NCBI RefSeq assembly: GCF_021513255.1
Contig: NZ_CP090977.1
Location: 1,240,001 to 1,304,000, forward strand
Direction of reading: 5' to 3'
Length of the DNA stretch: 64,000 nt
DNA from: Planococcus sp. 107-1
GTDB lineage: Bacteria; Bacillota; Bacilli; Bacillales_A; Planococcaceae
Part shown: piece after piece, positions 55,632 to 64,000 of the stretch
Position numbering within the stretch: position 1 is the stretch's first letter
Layout of the letters: each line of letters begins with the position of its first letter
Position numbers and translations under genes: made by a program
Notes under the pieces: generated by a model
The model's input: only the letters and a program-made list of their open reading frames with translations
What the model was told of the DNA's origin: nothing
Databases searched by the model: none

Positions 55632-55845
55632 AAACGATGAAGAGTCCGAAGTAGGCGTTGCAAACTTTGTAGAGAGAGCCGGTGGTTGGTGCAAACCGGT
55701 CAAAGTGCAGCAGCTGAATTACAGTCTTGGAGTTTACGGAAGTGCCCCGTACGGCACATATTGAGTCGGGAGAATCAGATTCTCCAAGCTGGGTGGTACC
55801 GCGCAAAAGCGTCCCTGCATGAATTTCATGCAGGGCTTTTTTTAT
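55632..55845 (+). ncRNA. T-box leader of tyrS, tyrosine specifier
   Basis: AAGCTGGGTGGTACCGCGC (about 55786-55804) is the T-box. A terminator CCTGCATGAA / TTCATGCAGG with eight T follows. Stem I starts at GATGAAGAGTCCGAAGTAGG. The likely specifier is TAC (55720-55722) in CTGAATTACAG, a tyrosine codon. It controls the tyrS gene 26 bases further on. Confidence 0.95.
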
Positions 55846-55852
55846 TAGCTGA

Positions 55853-57136
<1,284 letters not shown>

Positions 57137-57146
57137 TAAGGAAATA

Positions 57147-57182
57147 AAAAAACGCGGCTTCCATGGGGAGGCCGCATTTTTT
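57147..57182. terminator. Terminator between tyrS and the M50 protease gene
   Basis: AACGCGGCTTCC-ATGG-GGAGGCCGC hairpin with T and A tracts on both sides; serves two convergent genes. Confidence 0.88.
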
Positions 57183-57684
57183 AATCCGCTTCTGAAGCAA
57201 TTGTTTTTTCTTTCTTCATTAATTGTATGAGCTGATAGCCGTCAGATGGGCGTCCTGCGTATGGACCCATCCATTTCGGATAGATGACCGGGATGGACGT
57301 ACCGGCAAATAACCAAAGATTAATGTACATGAAACCTTTCGTGAAATTCTGAAGGTCCCAATTCGTCAGCTGATTTAAAGCGGCGAAAGACAAAAGTGCA
57401 AGGCTTAATGAAGCAGCAGGGCCTCCTGCTAAGAATAAGAATCGTTGAATTTTTGATCGTTTTTCTTTTGGCTTCACCAAAGCGCAAAATCCGTAATAAG
57501 CCCACCGGATATGAAACGAAACTTTTCCGAACCGAAAATTTTCTTTATTGCTGTCATCCAACGGACCTAGATAGACGCTCACTTTTTCTTTGGATAACCA
57601 AGCACTGCCAATGGCATGGCCGACTTCATGAAGAAGGACTGCAATCGGTAGGCCCACCAAATAAATCAATACAAATGAAATCAT
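57181..57684 (-). CDS. M50-family membrane metalloprotease-like protein
   Basis: A 167-residue membrane protein with the zinc motif LLHEVGHAIGSAW (HExxH, about residues 18-22) in its first helix and a later GPYAGRPSDGYQL, the aspartate motif of site-2-type proteases. Three to four helices are visible (about 2-24, 82-104 and 115-135). It is shorter than SpoIVFB or RseP types and lacks a PDZ domain. Substrate unknown; a general housekeeping or signalling protease is possible. GGAGGGATGGC lies before the ATG. Confidence 0.78.
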   Translation of the reverse strand: MISFVLIYLVGLPIAVLLHEVGHAIGSAWLSKEKVSVYLGPLDDSNKENFRFGKVSFHIRWAYYGFCALVKPKEKRSKIQRFLFLAGGPAASLSLALLSFAALNQLTNWDLQNFTKGFMYINLWLFAGTSIPVIYPKWMGPYAGRPSDGYQLIQLMKKEKTIASEAD

Positions 57685-57867
57685 GCCATCCCTCCTGGTC
57701 TTAATACGGAGCTAGAATCGAAAGGTTTCACCAGTAAATGGAAAAAGTCATAAAATGTTCACGAAACGAATATCTTGAAGTCAGGATAAGTCGTCTGACA
57801 ACAAAAAAATACGTATTCATTATATGATAGGGGATGTGAATATAATTTATTGGAGGAATTTGAACAA

Positions 57868-58509
57868 ATGAATGTATTAGTAGTAAAAGCGAACAACCGT
57901 CCGGCAACTGAAGGCATTTCAAGCAAGATGTACGAAACTTTCATGGAGTCGGTGAAAGATAATAAAGACTTGAACGTAACAACTTATGATGTGTACGAAG
58001 AAGATATGCCTTATTTCGGCCAAGATCTTTTCAATGCATTCGGCAAATTGCAAAATGAAGAAGAATTGACAGATATCGAACAACGTCTATTAGCAGCGAA
58101 GCAAAAAGCGATGGATGCCATTTCTGCAGCTGACCTTGTGGTATTTGCATTCCCATTATGGAATTTGACGATTCCTGCTAAATTGCATACATTTATCGAC
58201 TATGTGTATGCCGCTGGATTTGCATTCAAATACGATGCAGAAGGCAAAATGATTCAATTGATGACAGATAAAAAAGCGATTTTCTTGAATGCACGCGGAG
58301 GCGTTTACTCTTCACCAGAAGCGGCACCGATGGAAATGGCTGTTAACTATATGCGCAATGTTTTCGGCGGCGTGTTCGGCATGCAAATCGTTGATGAAGT
58401 CATCATCGAAGGCCATAACGCAACACCTGACAAAGCGGCACAGATTATCGAAGAAGGCCTTGAGCGCGTGAAAGAGGCAGCTTCTAAATTGGTTCACCAA
58501 AACGCATAA
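57868..58509 (+). CDS. azoR: FMN-dependent NADH-azoreductase
   Basis: A 213-residue flavodoxin-like azo/quinone reductase of the AzoR/AcpD family. VLVVKANNRPATEGISSKM is the FMN phosphate loop (AzoR usually has S/N-x-R pattern), FAFPLWNLTIPAKLHTFIDY near residue 95 is diagnostic, and NARGGVYSS near 140 follows. It reduces quinones and azo compounds with NADH, usually helping against thiol and quinone stress. The ATG at 57868 follows GGAGG; six upstream codons overlap that site. Possible paralogues AzoR1 and AzoR2 cannot be told apart here. Confidence 0.9.
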   Translation: MNVLVVKANNRPATEGISSKMYETFMESVKDNKDLNVTTYDVYEEDMPYFGQDLFNAFGKLQNEEELTDIEQRLLAAKQKAMDAISAADLVVFAFPLWNLTIPAKLHTFIDYVYAAGFAFKYDAEGKMIQLMTDKKAIFLNARGGVYSSPEAAPMEMAVNYMRNVFGGVFGMQIVDEVIIEGHNATPDKAAQIIEEGLERVKEAASKLVHQNA

Positions 58510-58529
58510 TCAACTGAAGAAGCGCTTAA

Positions 58530-58568
58530 CTGTCTATCGAGCAATTTTGCTTGGTAGACGGTTTTTTT
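58530..58568 (+). terminator. Terminator after azoR
   Basis: CTGTCTATC-GAGCAA / TTGCTT-GGTAGACGG hairpin with eight T. Confidence 0.85.
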
Positions 58569-58643
58569 TATTTTAAAGAGGAATAGCGGCATTCCGCAGA
58601 GAATGCAGTTAAGAGGATATTATTAGTTGAATCGAGGGATTTG

Positions 58644-59261
58644 ATGAGTACAAAATGGTTGGAATGGGCTAAACGCATTCAGTCTCTGTCTCAAGCCGGG
58701 TTAACTTACTCGAAAGATGTATACGATATGGAGCGTTTTGAAGAATTGCGCACTATCAGTACAGAAATTATGGCTGAACATACCGAAGTGGAAATGGAAA
58801 AGATCAAAGACTTATTTGCGAGTGAAAAAGGTTACCAAACCCCCAAGGTGGATGTCCGGGGAGCCGTATTCAGAGATGGGAAAATTTTATTGGTCAAAGA
58901 GAAAGTCGACAATAAATGGGCGCTTCCAGGCGGCTTTTGTGATATCGGCCTATCCCCAAGCGAGAATATTGTGAAAGAAATAAGGGAAGAGTCCGGTTTT
59001 CTAGCTGTTCCAGTAAAACTATTGGCTCTTTTGGATATGAATAAACACGGACATCCGCCGCAGCCCTATCATTATTATAAATTATTTGTTCAATGCGAAA
59101 TTGTAGGAGGTAGGGCATCATTTGGAGTAGAGACGGACGGAGTCGAATTTTTCCCAGCTGCTGCTTTACCTGAACTTTCTTTGAATCGGAACACAGAAGC
59201 TCAAATCGAGATGCTTTTTTCGTTTTTACATCATCCAGAAAAAGCAGCGGTTTTGGATTGA
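58644..59261 (+). CDS. Nudix hydrolase with N-terminal helical domain (ADP-ribose pyrophosphatase-like)
   Basis: A 205-residue protein. The first 65 residues (WLEWAKRIQSLSQAGLTYSK) match the Nudix_N domain found before YjhB-type hydrolases. The Nudix box GGFCDIGLSPSENIVKEIRE and ESGF spans about residues 92-115. The combination is typical of NUDIX enzymes acting on NDP-sugars or ADP-ribose, but the substrate is not known. The ATG at 58644 follows CGAGGGA; a TTG just before it is not used. The stop is a few bases before the lipoprotein gene, likely an operon. Confidence 0.85.
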   Translation: MSTKWLEWAKRIQSLSQAGLTYSKDVYDMERFEELRTISTEIMAEHTEVEMEKIKDLFASEKGYQTPKVDVRGAVFRDGKILLVKEKVDNKWALPGGFCDIGLSPSENIVKEIREESGFLAVPVKLLALLDMNKHGHPPQPYHYYKLFVQCEIVGGRASFGVETDGVEFFPAAALPELSLNRNTEAQIEMLFSFLHHPEKAAVLD

Positions 59262-59285
59262 ATTTAAACGTAAGGTGGGATATGG

Positions 59286-59632
59286 ATGAAGCGGCAGCAT
59301 GCGGTTTGGGAATAATAATAATAGCGGCACTGACAGCTTGTATGCCTACAAGCCCGATTATCGAGAAAGAAATAGAAAAAATCGATATTCGCTGTCTGGA
59401 AACAGAGGAGTTAATTGAAATAACAGATCCGGTCCGTTTACAGGCCGTAAAAGAGGAAATCAATTCAAGCAAACGAGAAGGAACAGAAGAGTTCGAACTG
59501 GCGGAAGGCCATACTGCAACATTGCGATTTGATGATGGCAGTGAATGGGAGATGACGTTTTATCCTTCAGGGCATGCGGTGATTGAAGGATATTATGTCC
59601 GTTCAGAACTTGAAGATTTTTGTAAAGAATAA
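59286..59632 (+). pseudogene. Small lipoprotein, frameshifted in its signal peptide
   Basis: The longest frame (from 59258) has no proper start and begins as DEAAACGLGIIIIAALTAC. An ATG at 59286 lies about seven bases after AGGTGGG and reads MKRQHAVWE before a stop. Restoring one G in the GGG at 59308-59310 joins them as MKRQHAVWGIIIIAALTAC, a classic lipoprotein signal with lipobox LTAC. I take this as one gene of about 115 residues with one lost G. The mature part (DIRCLETEELIEITDP, LRFDDGSEWEMTFYPSG) is not recognised. Confidence 0.7.
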
Positions 59633-59705
59633 AGGTACATAAAAAGGAAAGGTTCGGCTAAACATCGGTTGTTTATAAAAAGAAGTTAAATAGATAAACA
59701 GGAAT

Positions 59706-59730
59706 GTTTACCTCCTCTATCTGCGGGTAA
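59706..59730 (+). promoter_or_regulatory. SigB promoter of the YflT-like stress gene
   Basis: GTTTAC, a 13-base spacer, and GGGTAA, close to the SigB consensus. It also rules out the ATG at 59740 as start, because it lies at the probable transcription start. Confidence 0.8.
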
Positions 59731-59772
59731 TTTGTCACTATGGCAGAACATAATCCAGAGGAGGCGTTCAGA

Positions 59773-60354
59773 ATGGCAAAACAAAGAGTAGCAGGATCGT
59801 ATCAATCGGAAAGTGAAGCAATTGCCGCGATAGAGGATTTAAAGCGGCAAGGCTACCGTTCAGAAGATATATCCGTATTGAGCAAGGATAAAAGAGAAGC
59901 TGAAAATATTATGGAAGAAACCGATACGCATGTCGAAGAAGGTGCAGCGGCAGGGGCTTTAACAGGCGGCGCATTGGGTGGCCTTGGCGGTGTGCTCGCT
60001 GGGCTCGGAGCTTTGGCCATTCCCGGAATCGGTCCGATCGTGGCAGCGGGACCCATTGTCGCTGGGTTGACTGGAGCTGCAGCTGGAGCGGGCATCGGTG
60101 GTTTAGCTGGCGCTTTAATCGGGATGGGCATTCCGGAAGACGAAGCGCAGCGGTACGAATCACAATTTAATGAAGGCAGCATATTGGTTTTAGTGGAAGA
60201 CCAGGAAGATTTCATTCCAGACCACAATGACCGAGATGGCTTTGTGGATAATAAAGATCCACTGATCGGCGGAAATTCTTCAACGACCATTAGAGGCGAT
60301 CAAGGCCTAGATGACGCGCGTTCAATTGAAAAACGTGGACCTGCGGGACTTTAA
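59773..60354 (+). CDS. General stress protein, YflT/17M-like
   Basis: A 193-residue protein. The N-terminal segment VAGSYQSESEAIAAIEDLKR and QGYRSEDISVLSKD is the YflT/heat-induced stress protein (general stress protein 17M) domain. A glycine/alanine-rich hydrophobic stretch (about 60-120) follows with GALGGLGGVLAGLGALAIPG and IGMGIPEDEAQRYE. The C-terminus is polar with Asp and Asn. I set the start at 59773, eight bases after AGAGGAGG, because the SigB promoter ends at 59730. Its biochemical role is unknown. Confidence 0.85.
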   Translation: MAKQRVAGSYQSESEAIAAIEDLKRQGYRSEDISVLSKDKREAENIMEETDTHVEEGAAAGALTGGALGGLGGVLAGLGALAIPGIGPIVAAGPIVAGLTGAAAGAGIGGLAGALIGMGIPEDEAQRYESQFNEGSILVLVEDQEDFIPDHNDRDGFVDNKDPLIGGNSSTTIRGDQGLDDARSIEKRGPAGL

Positions 60355-60369
60355 AAAACGAAATAGATA

Positions 60370-60403
60370 AAAACGAGCAGCCGATTTGCGGCTGCTCGTT
60401 TTT
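60370..60403. terminator. Bidirectional terminator between the stress gene and the cobalamin-binding-type gene
   Basis: AAAACGAGCAGCCG / CGGCTGCTCGTTTT hairpin between convergent genes. Confidence 0.9.
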
Positions 60404-61208
60404 ACATTTGTTTCGCTTTGATGAATTGCGGCAATTCCATATCACCATACTGATCCGGATGAAGCAGTATTCCGAGCTTTACTGCTCCTTCGATTAAGCG
60501 GGGAGAAGGCCGGCAATACAACTCTTCTTCCATTACATGAATGTTGTCATAGCCTTTCAGTTCGTCCCAGCCAGGGCGTTTGCGGACAAGTTCCGGTTTA
60601 ACTTTGGAGGTCATGATGCCAACCCAGGCGAGAAGAATATAATCAGGGTTTCGTGTGTGTACATCTTCCCAATCAGTTTGGATATTTGCAGATTCAATGT
60701 CTTCAAAAACATTTTGTCCGCCGGCTAGCTTGCTGATTTGAGTCAGCCAATTGATGCGGCCTGGCGTGAAAACGGGCTTCGGCCACCATTCCCAGTAAAG
60801 GGAAGGACGAGAAGCAACAGTTGCCGCTCGCTTTTTTAAATCAGCGACAACAGATAGAAATTCCTGTTGAATGGGAACAGCGTCTATGCCGCAAGCTTCG
60901 CCAATTGTTAAAAGGTCATGGCCAATTTCCTCTAAATTTTGAGGATCCAACACCAGGTGTGGAATCTTCCTTTTTACCAATTCTTCCACATTTCTTTCCA
61001 TTCCAGGTACGCTAAGAGAAGCCAGAACCAAATCGGGCTTCAACGCTTCGAGTTCATCCATTCGAATCGATAAATCAGGGCCGAGCCGAGGCAAGTGAGT
61101 AATTGAACTCGGCCAATCGGAATAATCATCGATTCCTACAAGTAAATCCTCTGCCCCTAAAAATGCAAGCAGCTCGGTATTGCTTGGACAAATTGAAATA
61201 ATCCGCAT
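60402..61208 (-). CDS. Cobalamin-binding (BtuF-like) periplasmic-binding-fold protein without signal peptide
   Basis: A 268-residue protein with the class III substrate-binding fold of BtuF. Family features are MRIISICPSNTELLAFLGA at the N-terminus, VGIDDYSDWPSSI, LKPDLVLASLS, VLDPQNLEEIG, LYWEWWPKPVFTPGR, and NPDYILLAWVG. There is no signal peptide or lipobox, unlike transport BtuF, so it is probably cytosolic; similar leaderless proteins are annotated cobalamin-binding in Bacillales. Ligand binding is inferred. The ATG at 61208 follows GGAGGTG. A possible attenuator leader precedes it. Confidence 0.85.
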   Translation of the reverse strand: MRIISICPSNTELLAFLGAEDLLVGIDDYSDWPSSITHLPRLGPDLSIRMDELEALKPDLVLASLSVPGMERNVEELVKRKIPHLVLDPQNLEEIGHDLLTIGEACGIDAVPIQQEFLSVVADLKKRAATVASRPSLYWEWWPKPVFTPGRINWLTQISKLAGGQNVFEDIESANIQTDWEDVHTRNPDYILLAWVGIMTSKVKPELVRKRPGWDELKGYDNIHVMEEELYCRPSPRLIEGAVKLGILLHPDQYGDMELPQFIKAKQM

Positions 61209-61240
61209 TATCTGCACCTCCGTTTTAACCAGTTTACCAT

Positions 61241-61462
61241 TAAAAAAATCCCTCTGCCAAACAGGCAAAGGGACTCATAGAAGAAGACAGTCATACAGAG
61301 TTTGGCATTCCGCCGCTATTGCTGATAGTTGGGAATCGGTAACAGGTAACTTGGGAACGGGTGATGGGTCATGGGTTTGGCCATTTCCTGTTCGAGTAAG
61401 TGCACCGAAGTGCAGCAATTTTCTTCCTCTATGCCTTGAAGCGGAGTCTCACCCCTTCAAGG
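61241..61462 (-). ncRNA. Candidate attenuator leader RNA before the cobalamin-binding-type gene
   Basis: On the minus strand this 220-base stretch holds a hairpin with 8-base arms CCTTGAAG / CTTCAAGG (61434-61462), a UUCG-capped hairpin TGCAC-TTCG-GTGCA (about 61400-61414), and a terminator TCCCTTTGCC / GGCAGAGGGA with a T run (61241-61273) 33 bases before the gene's start. TGCCAAAC (61300-61307) can pair with GTTTGGCA (61255-61262) inside that terminator. I know no family it matches; no B12 box is visible. It may instead be the 3' region of the upstream gene. Confidence 0.4.
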
Positions 61463-61978
61463 TTAAAAATATGTTGAACCATCGAAATCAAGTGCTATCG
61501 TATAATTTTTAGCGTTGACGGCATTCGATAGCCGGTTCGCCTGGCGTTCATTTTCAAGTGCTTTTAAGCGATATTCCTCGGGATCGAATAAGGCGACTCT
61601 GATAAGCGCCGCAGCCTCGCCGAAATTATAAGGAAATTCCTCTTTTTTAGAAGCGCCAAAAACTTTGTAGAGGCGGGCTTTTGCGCGAAGCTGGGTAGCA
61701 TATTCAATCGCCTCAACGATAGTTAGGGCTTCGCCGTTGAATTCGATGACATGCGAAATGTTTGCTTCATACATTAATTTGTCCAATGTCCTAAAATCCT
61801 TGCGGACGTTTTCCAAATCGTATTCAGCATCTGCGATTGAACGAGCTTGTTTAGGCAAGCTGCCCCCTTTTTCAATCTCTGCAAAAGAGACACGCACCAT
61901 TTCCTCTTCCAATTCGTGAATCCGCTTTGCCAAAATGCTTTTTAATTTGACTGCCTCTGCAAGTGAAACTTTCGCCAT
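61463..61978 (-). CDS. Unrecognised helical protein, weakly like the DIP1984 family
   Basis: A 171-residue soluble protein that looks mainly helical, with coiled-coil-prone stretches near residues 5-75 (VSLAEAVKLKSILAKRIHEL, RSIADAEYDLENVRKD) and 120-165. Weak resemblance to DIP1984 proteins in the start VSLAEAVKLKSILAKRI is suggestive only. The middle has HVIEFNGEALTIVEAIEYAT. The end is NYTIALDFDGSTYF. No membrane segment is seen. Function unknown. No clear strong ribosome site is visible. A hairpin lies just past the stop. Confidence 0.6.
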   Translation of the reverse strand: MAKVSLAEAVKLKSILAKRIHELEEEMVRVSFAEIEKGGSLPKQARSIADAEYDLENVRKDFRTLDKLMYEANISHVIEFNGEALTIVEAIEYATQLRAKARLYKVFGASKKEEFPYNFGEAAALIRVALFDPEEYRLKALENERQANRLSNAVNAKNYTIALDFDGSTYF

Positions 61979-62086
61979 ATGCCTTACCTCATTTCAGTTT
62001 TCATGATAGTACAAGATTAGCACCTCCACTATAAATCGACAACAAAAAGGGAAAGAATAAAAAATGTCACGGTTATAATTATGCAC

Positions 62087-62115
62087 TTGCTGGGAGAATC
62101 GTATATTATTACATT
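62087..62115 (+). promoter_or_regulatory. Possible SigA promoter of the RsbR-like gene
   Basis: TTGCTG, a 17-base spacer, and TACATT, about 85 bases before the start codon. The pattern is weak; a nearby TATATT could serve instead. Confidence 0.35.
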
Positions 62116-62200
62116 AAGAACATTTAATTTAGAAACTAAGGTGATTTTCAAGGCAAATTAGCCTGTCCGAAAATGCCTCTGGATGCAAAGGGAGAGACAT

Positions 62201-63049
62201 ATGCTCAAAAATCAGGGTTTGTATCATTATTTGACTGAACGTACATGGGAACTAACTGAAAAATGGTATGAAGGGTTGGACAAGAACAAAGGAGGAGTCT
62301 ACAGCTCGACAGACCCTGAAAAAATTAAAACTTTAAAGCATCAGAACCATGAATTCCACGTGCGTTTCTGTGCAATGTTTGAAAAAGACAAAGATGAGTT
62401 TTTTGCAGGATTCCAAGATTGGATTGAAACGATTGCAAAAGATGAAGACCATCTTTCAACTCCTGTCGTAAGCGTACTTGGCGAATTTTTCCGTACGCAA
62501 GAACAATACCTGCAAATGATCGGAGCTTACGCTAAAGAAAATGAAGACAAAGTCAACATTGAGCAATTAAACGAATGGAATATTGCGGTAGTGAATGCGA
62601 TCACTTCGGTCATTCTCGAATTCACTTCCCAAAACACAAAAGCCGCTCAAGAGCGTCTATACGCTCAACAGCAGATGATCATTGAGATGAGTGCACCGGT
62701 CATTTTGCTGACGAAGCATTCAGGTTTTCTTCCGCTCATCGGTGAAATCACGACCCACCGTGCGCAAATCATTTTTGAGAAAACGCTGCGCCAGAGCGCC
62801 AAACACAATATCGAAAAACTGTTTATTGATCTGTCAGGGGTGCCAATCATCGATACGATGGTGGCGCAGCAAGTTTTCCAGTTGATCAATGGGTTGAAAA
62901 TTATTGGAGTCAAAACAGCCTTGTCCGGATTAAGCCCGGTGATTGCTCAAACGGCAGTCCATCTCGGGATTAAATTTGTCGACATTGAAGTTTACAATAC
63001 ATTGGCACAGGCATTAAAGGAAAATGGCATTTCGTTAATAGATGGATAA
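62201..63049 (+). CDS. RsbR-family stressosome protein (STAS domain)
   Basis: A 282-residue RsbR paralogue. Residues about 1-150 are the non-heme globin-like sensor domain, and about 160-280 the STAS domain. The two phosphorylatable threonines of RsbR are conserved in position: T185 in GEITTHRAQI and T219 in VPIIDTMVAQQ, 34 residues apart as in RsbRA (T171 and T205). In Bacillales such proteins, with RsbS and RsbT, form the stressosome that triggers SigB. The ATG at 62201 follows AAGGGAGAG. It is not beside other rsb genes here, as for RsbR paralogues of B. subtilis. SigB-type promoters in this window fit. Confidence 0.9.
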   Translation: MLKNQGLYHYLTERTWELTEKWYEGLDKNKGGVYSSTDPEKIKTLKHQNHEFHVRFCAMFEKDKDEFFAGFQDWIETIAKDEDHLSTPVVSVLGEFFRTQEQYLQMIGAYAKENEDKVNIEQLNEWNIAVVNAITSVILEFTSQNTKAAQERLYAQQQMIIEMSAPVILLTKHSGFLPLIGEITTHRAQIIFEKTLRQSAKHNIEKLFIDLSGVPIIDTMVAQQVFQLINGLKIIGVKTALSGLSPVIAQTAVHLGIKFVDIEVYNTLAQALKENGISLIDG

Positions 63050-63064
63050 GGATGATTCCTTTAG

Positions 63065-63113
63065 ACGTCGCCTTCGTTGTTAGTTGAATTCAACAACGAA
63101 GGCGGCGTTTTTT
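63065..63113 (+). terminator. Terminator of the RsbR-like gene
   Basis: Long repeat CGTCGCCTTCGTTGTT / AACAACGAAGGCGGCG with a short loop and six T. Confidence 0.93.
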
Positions 63114-63192
63114 AATTAACTCTTTTTTATGAAAGAAATGTAAAATTATTCTAAAAAAATAATGCATCTTACTTTTTCGAAGAAGTATACTG

Positions 63193-63288
63193 ATGAATGG
63201 AGGAGGAAACAGAAACGCATCAAGCGGCATGGAGTGGAAAGGGCAATCCGTAAGTGAAGTTACTAGCTTATACAAATGGGAGGACTAA
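63193..63288 (+). other. Possible 31-codon upstream ORF before pnuC
   Basis: An ATG at 63193 opens a 31-residue frame ending three bases before the pnuC start codon. It may be a leader ORF, but a TATACT element at 63186-63191 could be the pnuC -10, which would put the ATG at the transcription start. Evidence is thin; the stretch 63114-63291 is otherwise empty. Confidence 0.25.
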
Positions 63289-63291
63289 AGA

Positions 63292-64000
63292 ATGGTCGGT
63301 ACTGCTGCACTTTCAAAAAGGAAAAAGTTTTTTGAAGATTGGAGTCTGTTTGAAAAAAGTTGGTTGGTTATTTTCGCTGCTATCAACATCTATTTATTTT
63401 TTGCCTGGGATGATACACTCCTCGGTCTAATCAGTTCATTGACCGGAATGTTTTGTGTACTGCTAGTGGCAAAAGGGAAAATCAGCAATTATTATTTCGG
63501 AATGATCCAGACATCTACATACGCTTATATTTCTTTCACTTACGGATTGTATGGAGAAGCCATGCTCAATGGGCTTTTCTATTTCCCGGTGCAGTTTATC
63601 GGATTATATCTCTGGCACCGCAACAGCATCAAAAATAAAGACAGCGTCCAAGGGGAAGACGTAGCCGTCAAACTAATGAGCGTCCAATCGTGGGTCTACT
63701 CAATTATTGCAGTAATTGCCGGTACCGCTTTATATGCCATTTTGCTACAGCTCATTGGCGGAAGAACTGTGGGTTTGGATTCTGCGACGACGATTCTTTC
63801 TGTTATGGCACAAATCCTGATGCTTAAACGATTTGCTGAACAATGGCTTATATGGATTTTGGTAAATGTTTTGTCCATTGCACTATGGGTGATCACGCTC
63901 GATGCATCGGGCGGCAATGATTATACGCTGGTCGTCATGTGGACCGCATTTTTGTTCAACTCGATTTACGGCTATTTCAACTGGAGAAAAATGGCTAAGA
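63292..64000 (+). CDS. pnuC: Nicotinamide riboside transporter PnuC, cut by the window end
   Basis: At least 236 residues of a PnuC-type transporter are encoded; the frame is open at the window edge. Hydrophobic segments alternate with short loops. The PnuC-type stretch YYFGMIQTSTYAYISFTYGL is near residue 66, followed by the marks MLNGLFYFPVQFIGLYLW and LWHRNS. A second half contains TAFLFNSIYGYFNWRK near the end. PnuC imports vitamin B3 forms such as nicotinamide riboside, driven by intracellular phosphorylation. The ATG at 63292 follows GGGAGGACTAAAG. The specificity subtype (riboside or thiamine) cannot be settled. Confidence 0.88.
   Translation, partial: MVGTAALSKRKKFFEDWSLFEKSWLVIFAAINIYLFFAWDDTLLGLISSLTGMFCVLLVAKGKISNYYFGMIQTSTYAYISFTYGLYGEAMLNGLFYFPVQFIGLYLWHRNSIKNKDSVQGEDVAVKLMSVQSWVYSIIAVIAGTALYAILLQLIGGRTVGLDSATTILSVMAQILMLKRFAEQWLIWILVNVLSIALWVITLDASGGNDYTLVVMWTAFLFNSIYGYFNWRKMAK

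Overview
The window is a chromosomal segment of a low-to-mid G+C Gram-positive bacterium of the Bacillales, most likely family Planococcaceae (Planococcus/Planomicrobium type). The basis is gene content and gene order. The segment follows the Bacillus subtilis 'yt' region almost gene for gene (menB-E-C, pckA/metK, ytoA-ytpA, ytqA-mnmM, leuS-ytfP-murJ, pepV-dat-ytlP-ytlR-trmB-ytnP, ytoP-ytpPQR-sftA-murC-ytxGH-brxC-aroA-ccpA-acuCBA-acsA-tyrS). It also carries T-box leaders, an S-box riboswitch and Bacillus-type promoters. Genus level is inference.

Layout. 1-3.3 kb: the end of the menaquinone operon (menB cut by the window edge, menE, menC). 3.4-4.9 kb: an accessory group of three small membrane proteins and an ABC-type ATPase. 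5-8.2 kb: znuA, yidD, dps, ytkD and a hydrolase. 8.2-11.6 kb: pckA, and metK behind a SAM riboswitch. 11.6-20.4 kb: ytoA, a YtpA-like hydrolase, a flavin monooxygenase, a ZinT lipoprotein, RNA modification genes and an MFS exporter. 20.5-24.6 kb: a ketoacid CoA-transferase pair and leuS with its T-box. 24.7-37.9 kb: ytfP, the lipid II flippase, peptidases, D-amino acid aminotransferase, RNA enzymes and a lactonase. 38-43.6 kb: ytpQ, ytpR, sftA, murC. 43.8-52.2 kb: the stress operon ytxG-ytxH-brxC, aroA, ccpA and the divergent acuABC/acsA acetate module. 52.2-64 kb: a repeat cluster, a class A penicillin-binding protein, tyrS with its T-box, an M50 protease, azoreductase, Nudix and stress genes, a cobalamin-binding-type protein, an RsbR-type stressosome protein and the start of pnuC.

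Regulation visible in the sequence ties genes together. Zur-type operators sit at znuA and, twice, at the zinT-like gene. A motif matching the CcpN consensus overlaps the pckA promoter. A near-perfect cre precedes the CoA-transferase genes. SigB-like promoters precede dps, ytxG and a YflT-like stress gene, and a SigH-like promoter also precedes ytxG.

The most striking anomaly is eight reading-frame breaks in seven genes (menB, menE twice, ytqA, scoB, ytlR, acuC and a small lipoprotein). All can be explained by loss of one or two bases, mostly in short G/C runs or dinucleotide repeats. This looks more like sequencing or assembly error than biology, and affected genes are reported as single interrupted genes. 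Other points of interest are a modular ~118-bp repeat with fixed ends at two loci, a 21-bp-period array after leuS, a possible undescribed attenuator leader before the cobalamin-binding-type gene, and a YtpA-like hydrolase with Gly in place of the nucleophilic Ser. I found no CRISPR array, insertion sequence, tRNA, rRNA or prophage. Most of the window is conserved housekeeping DNA.
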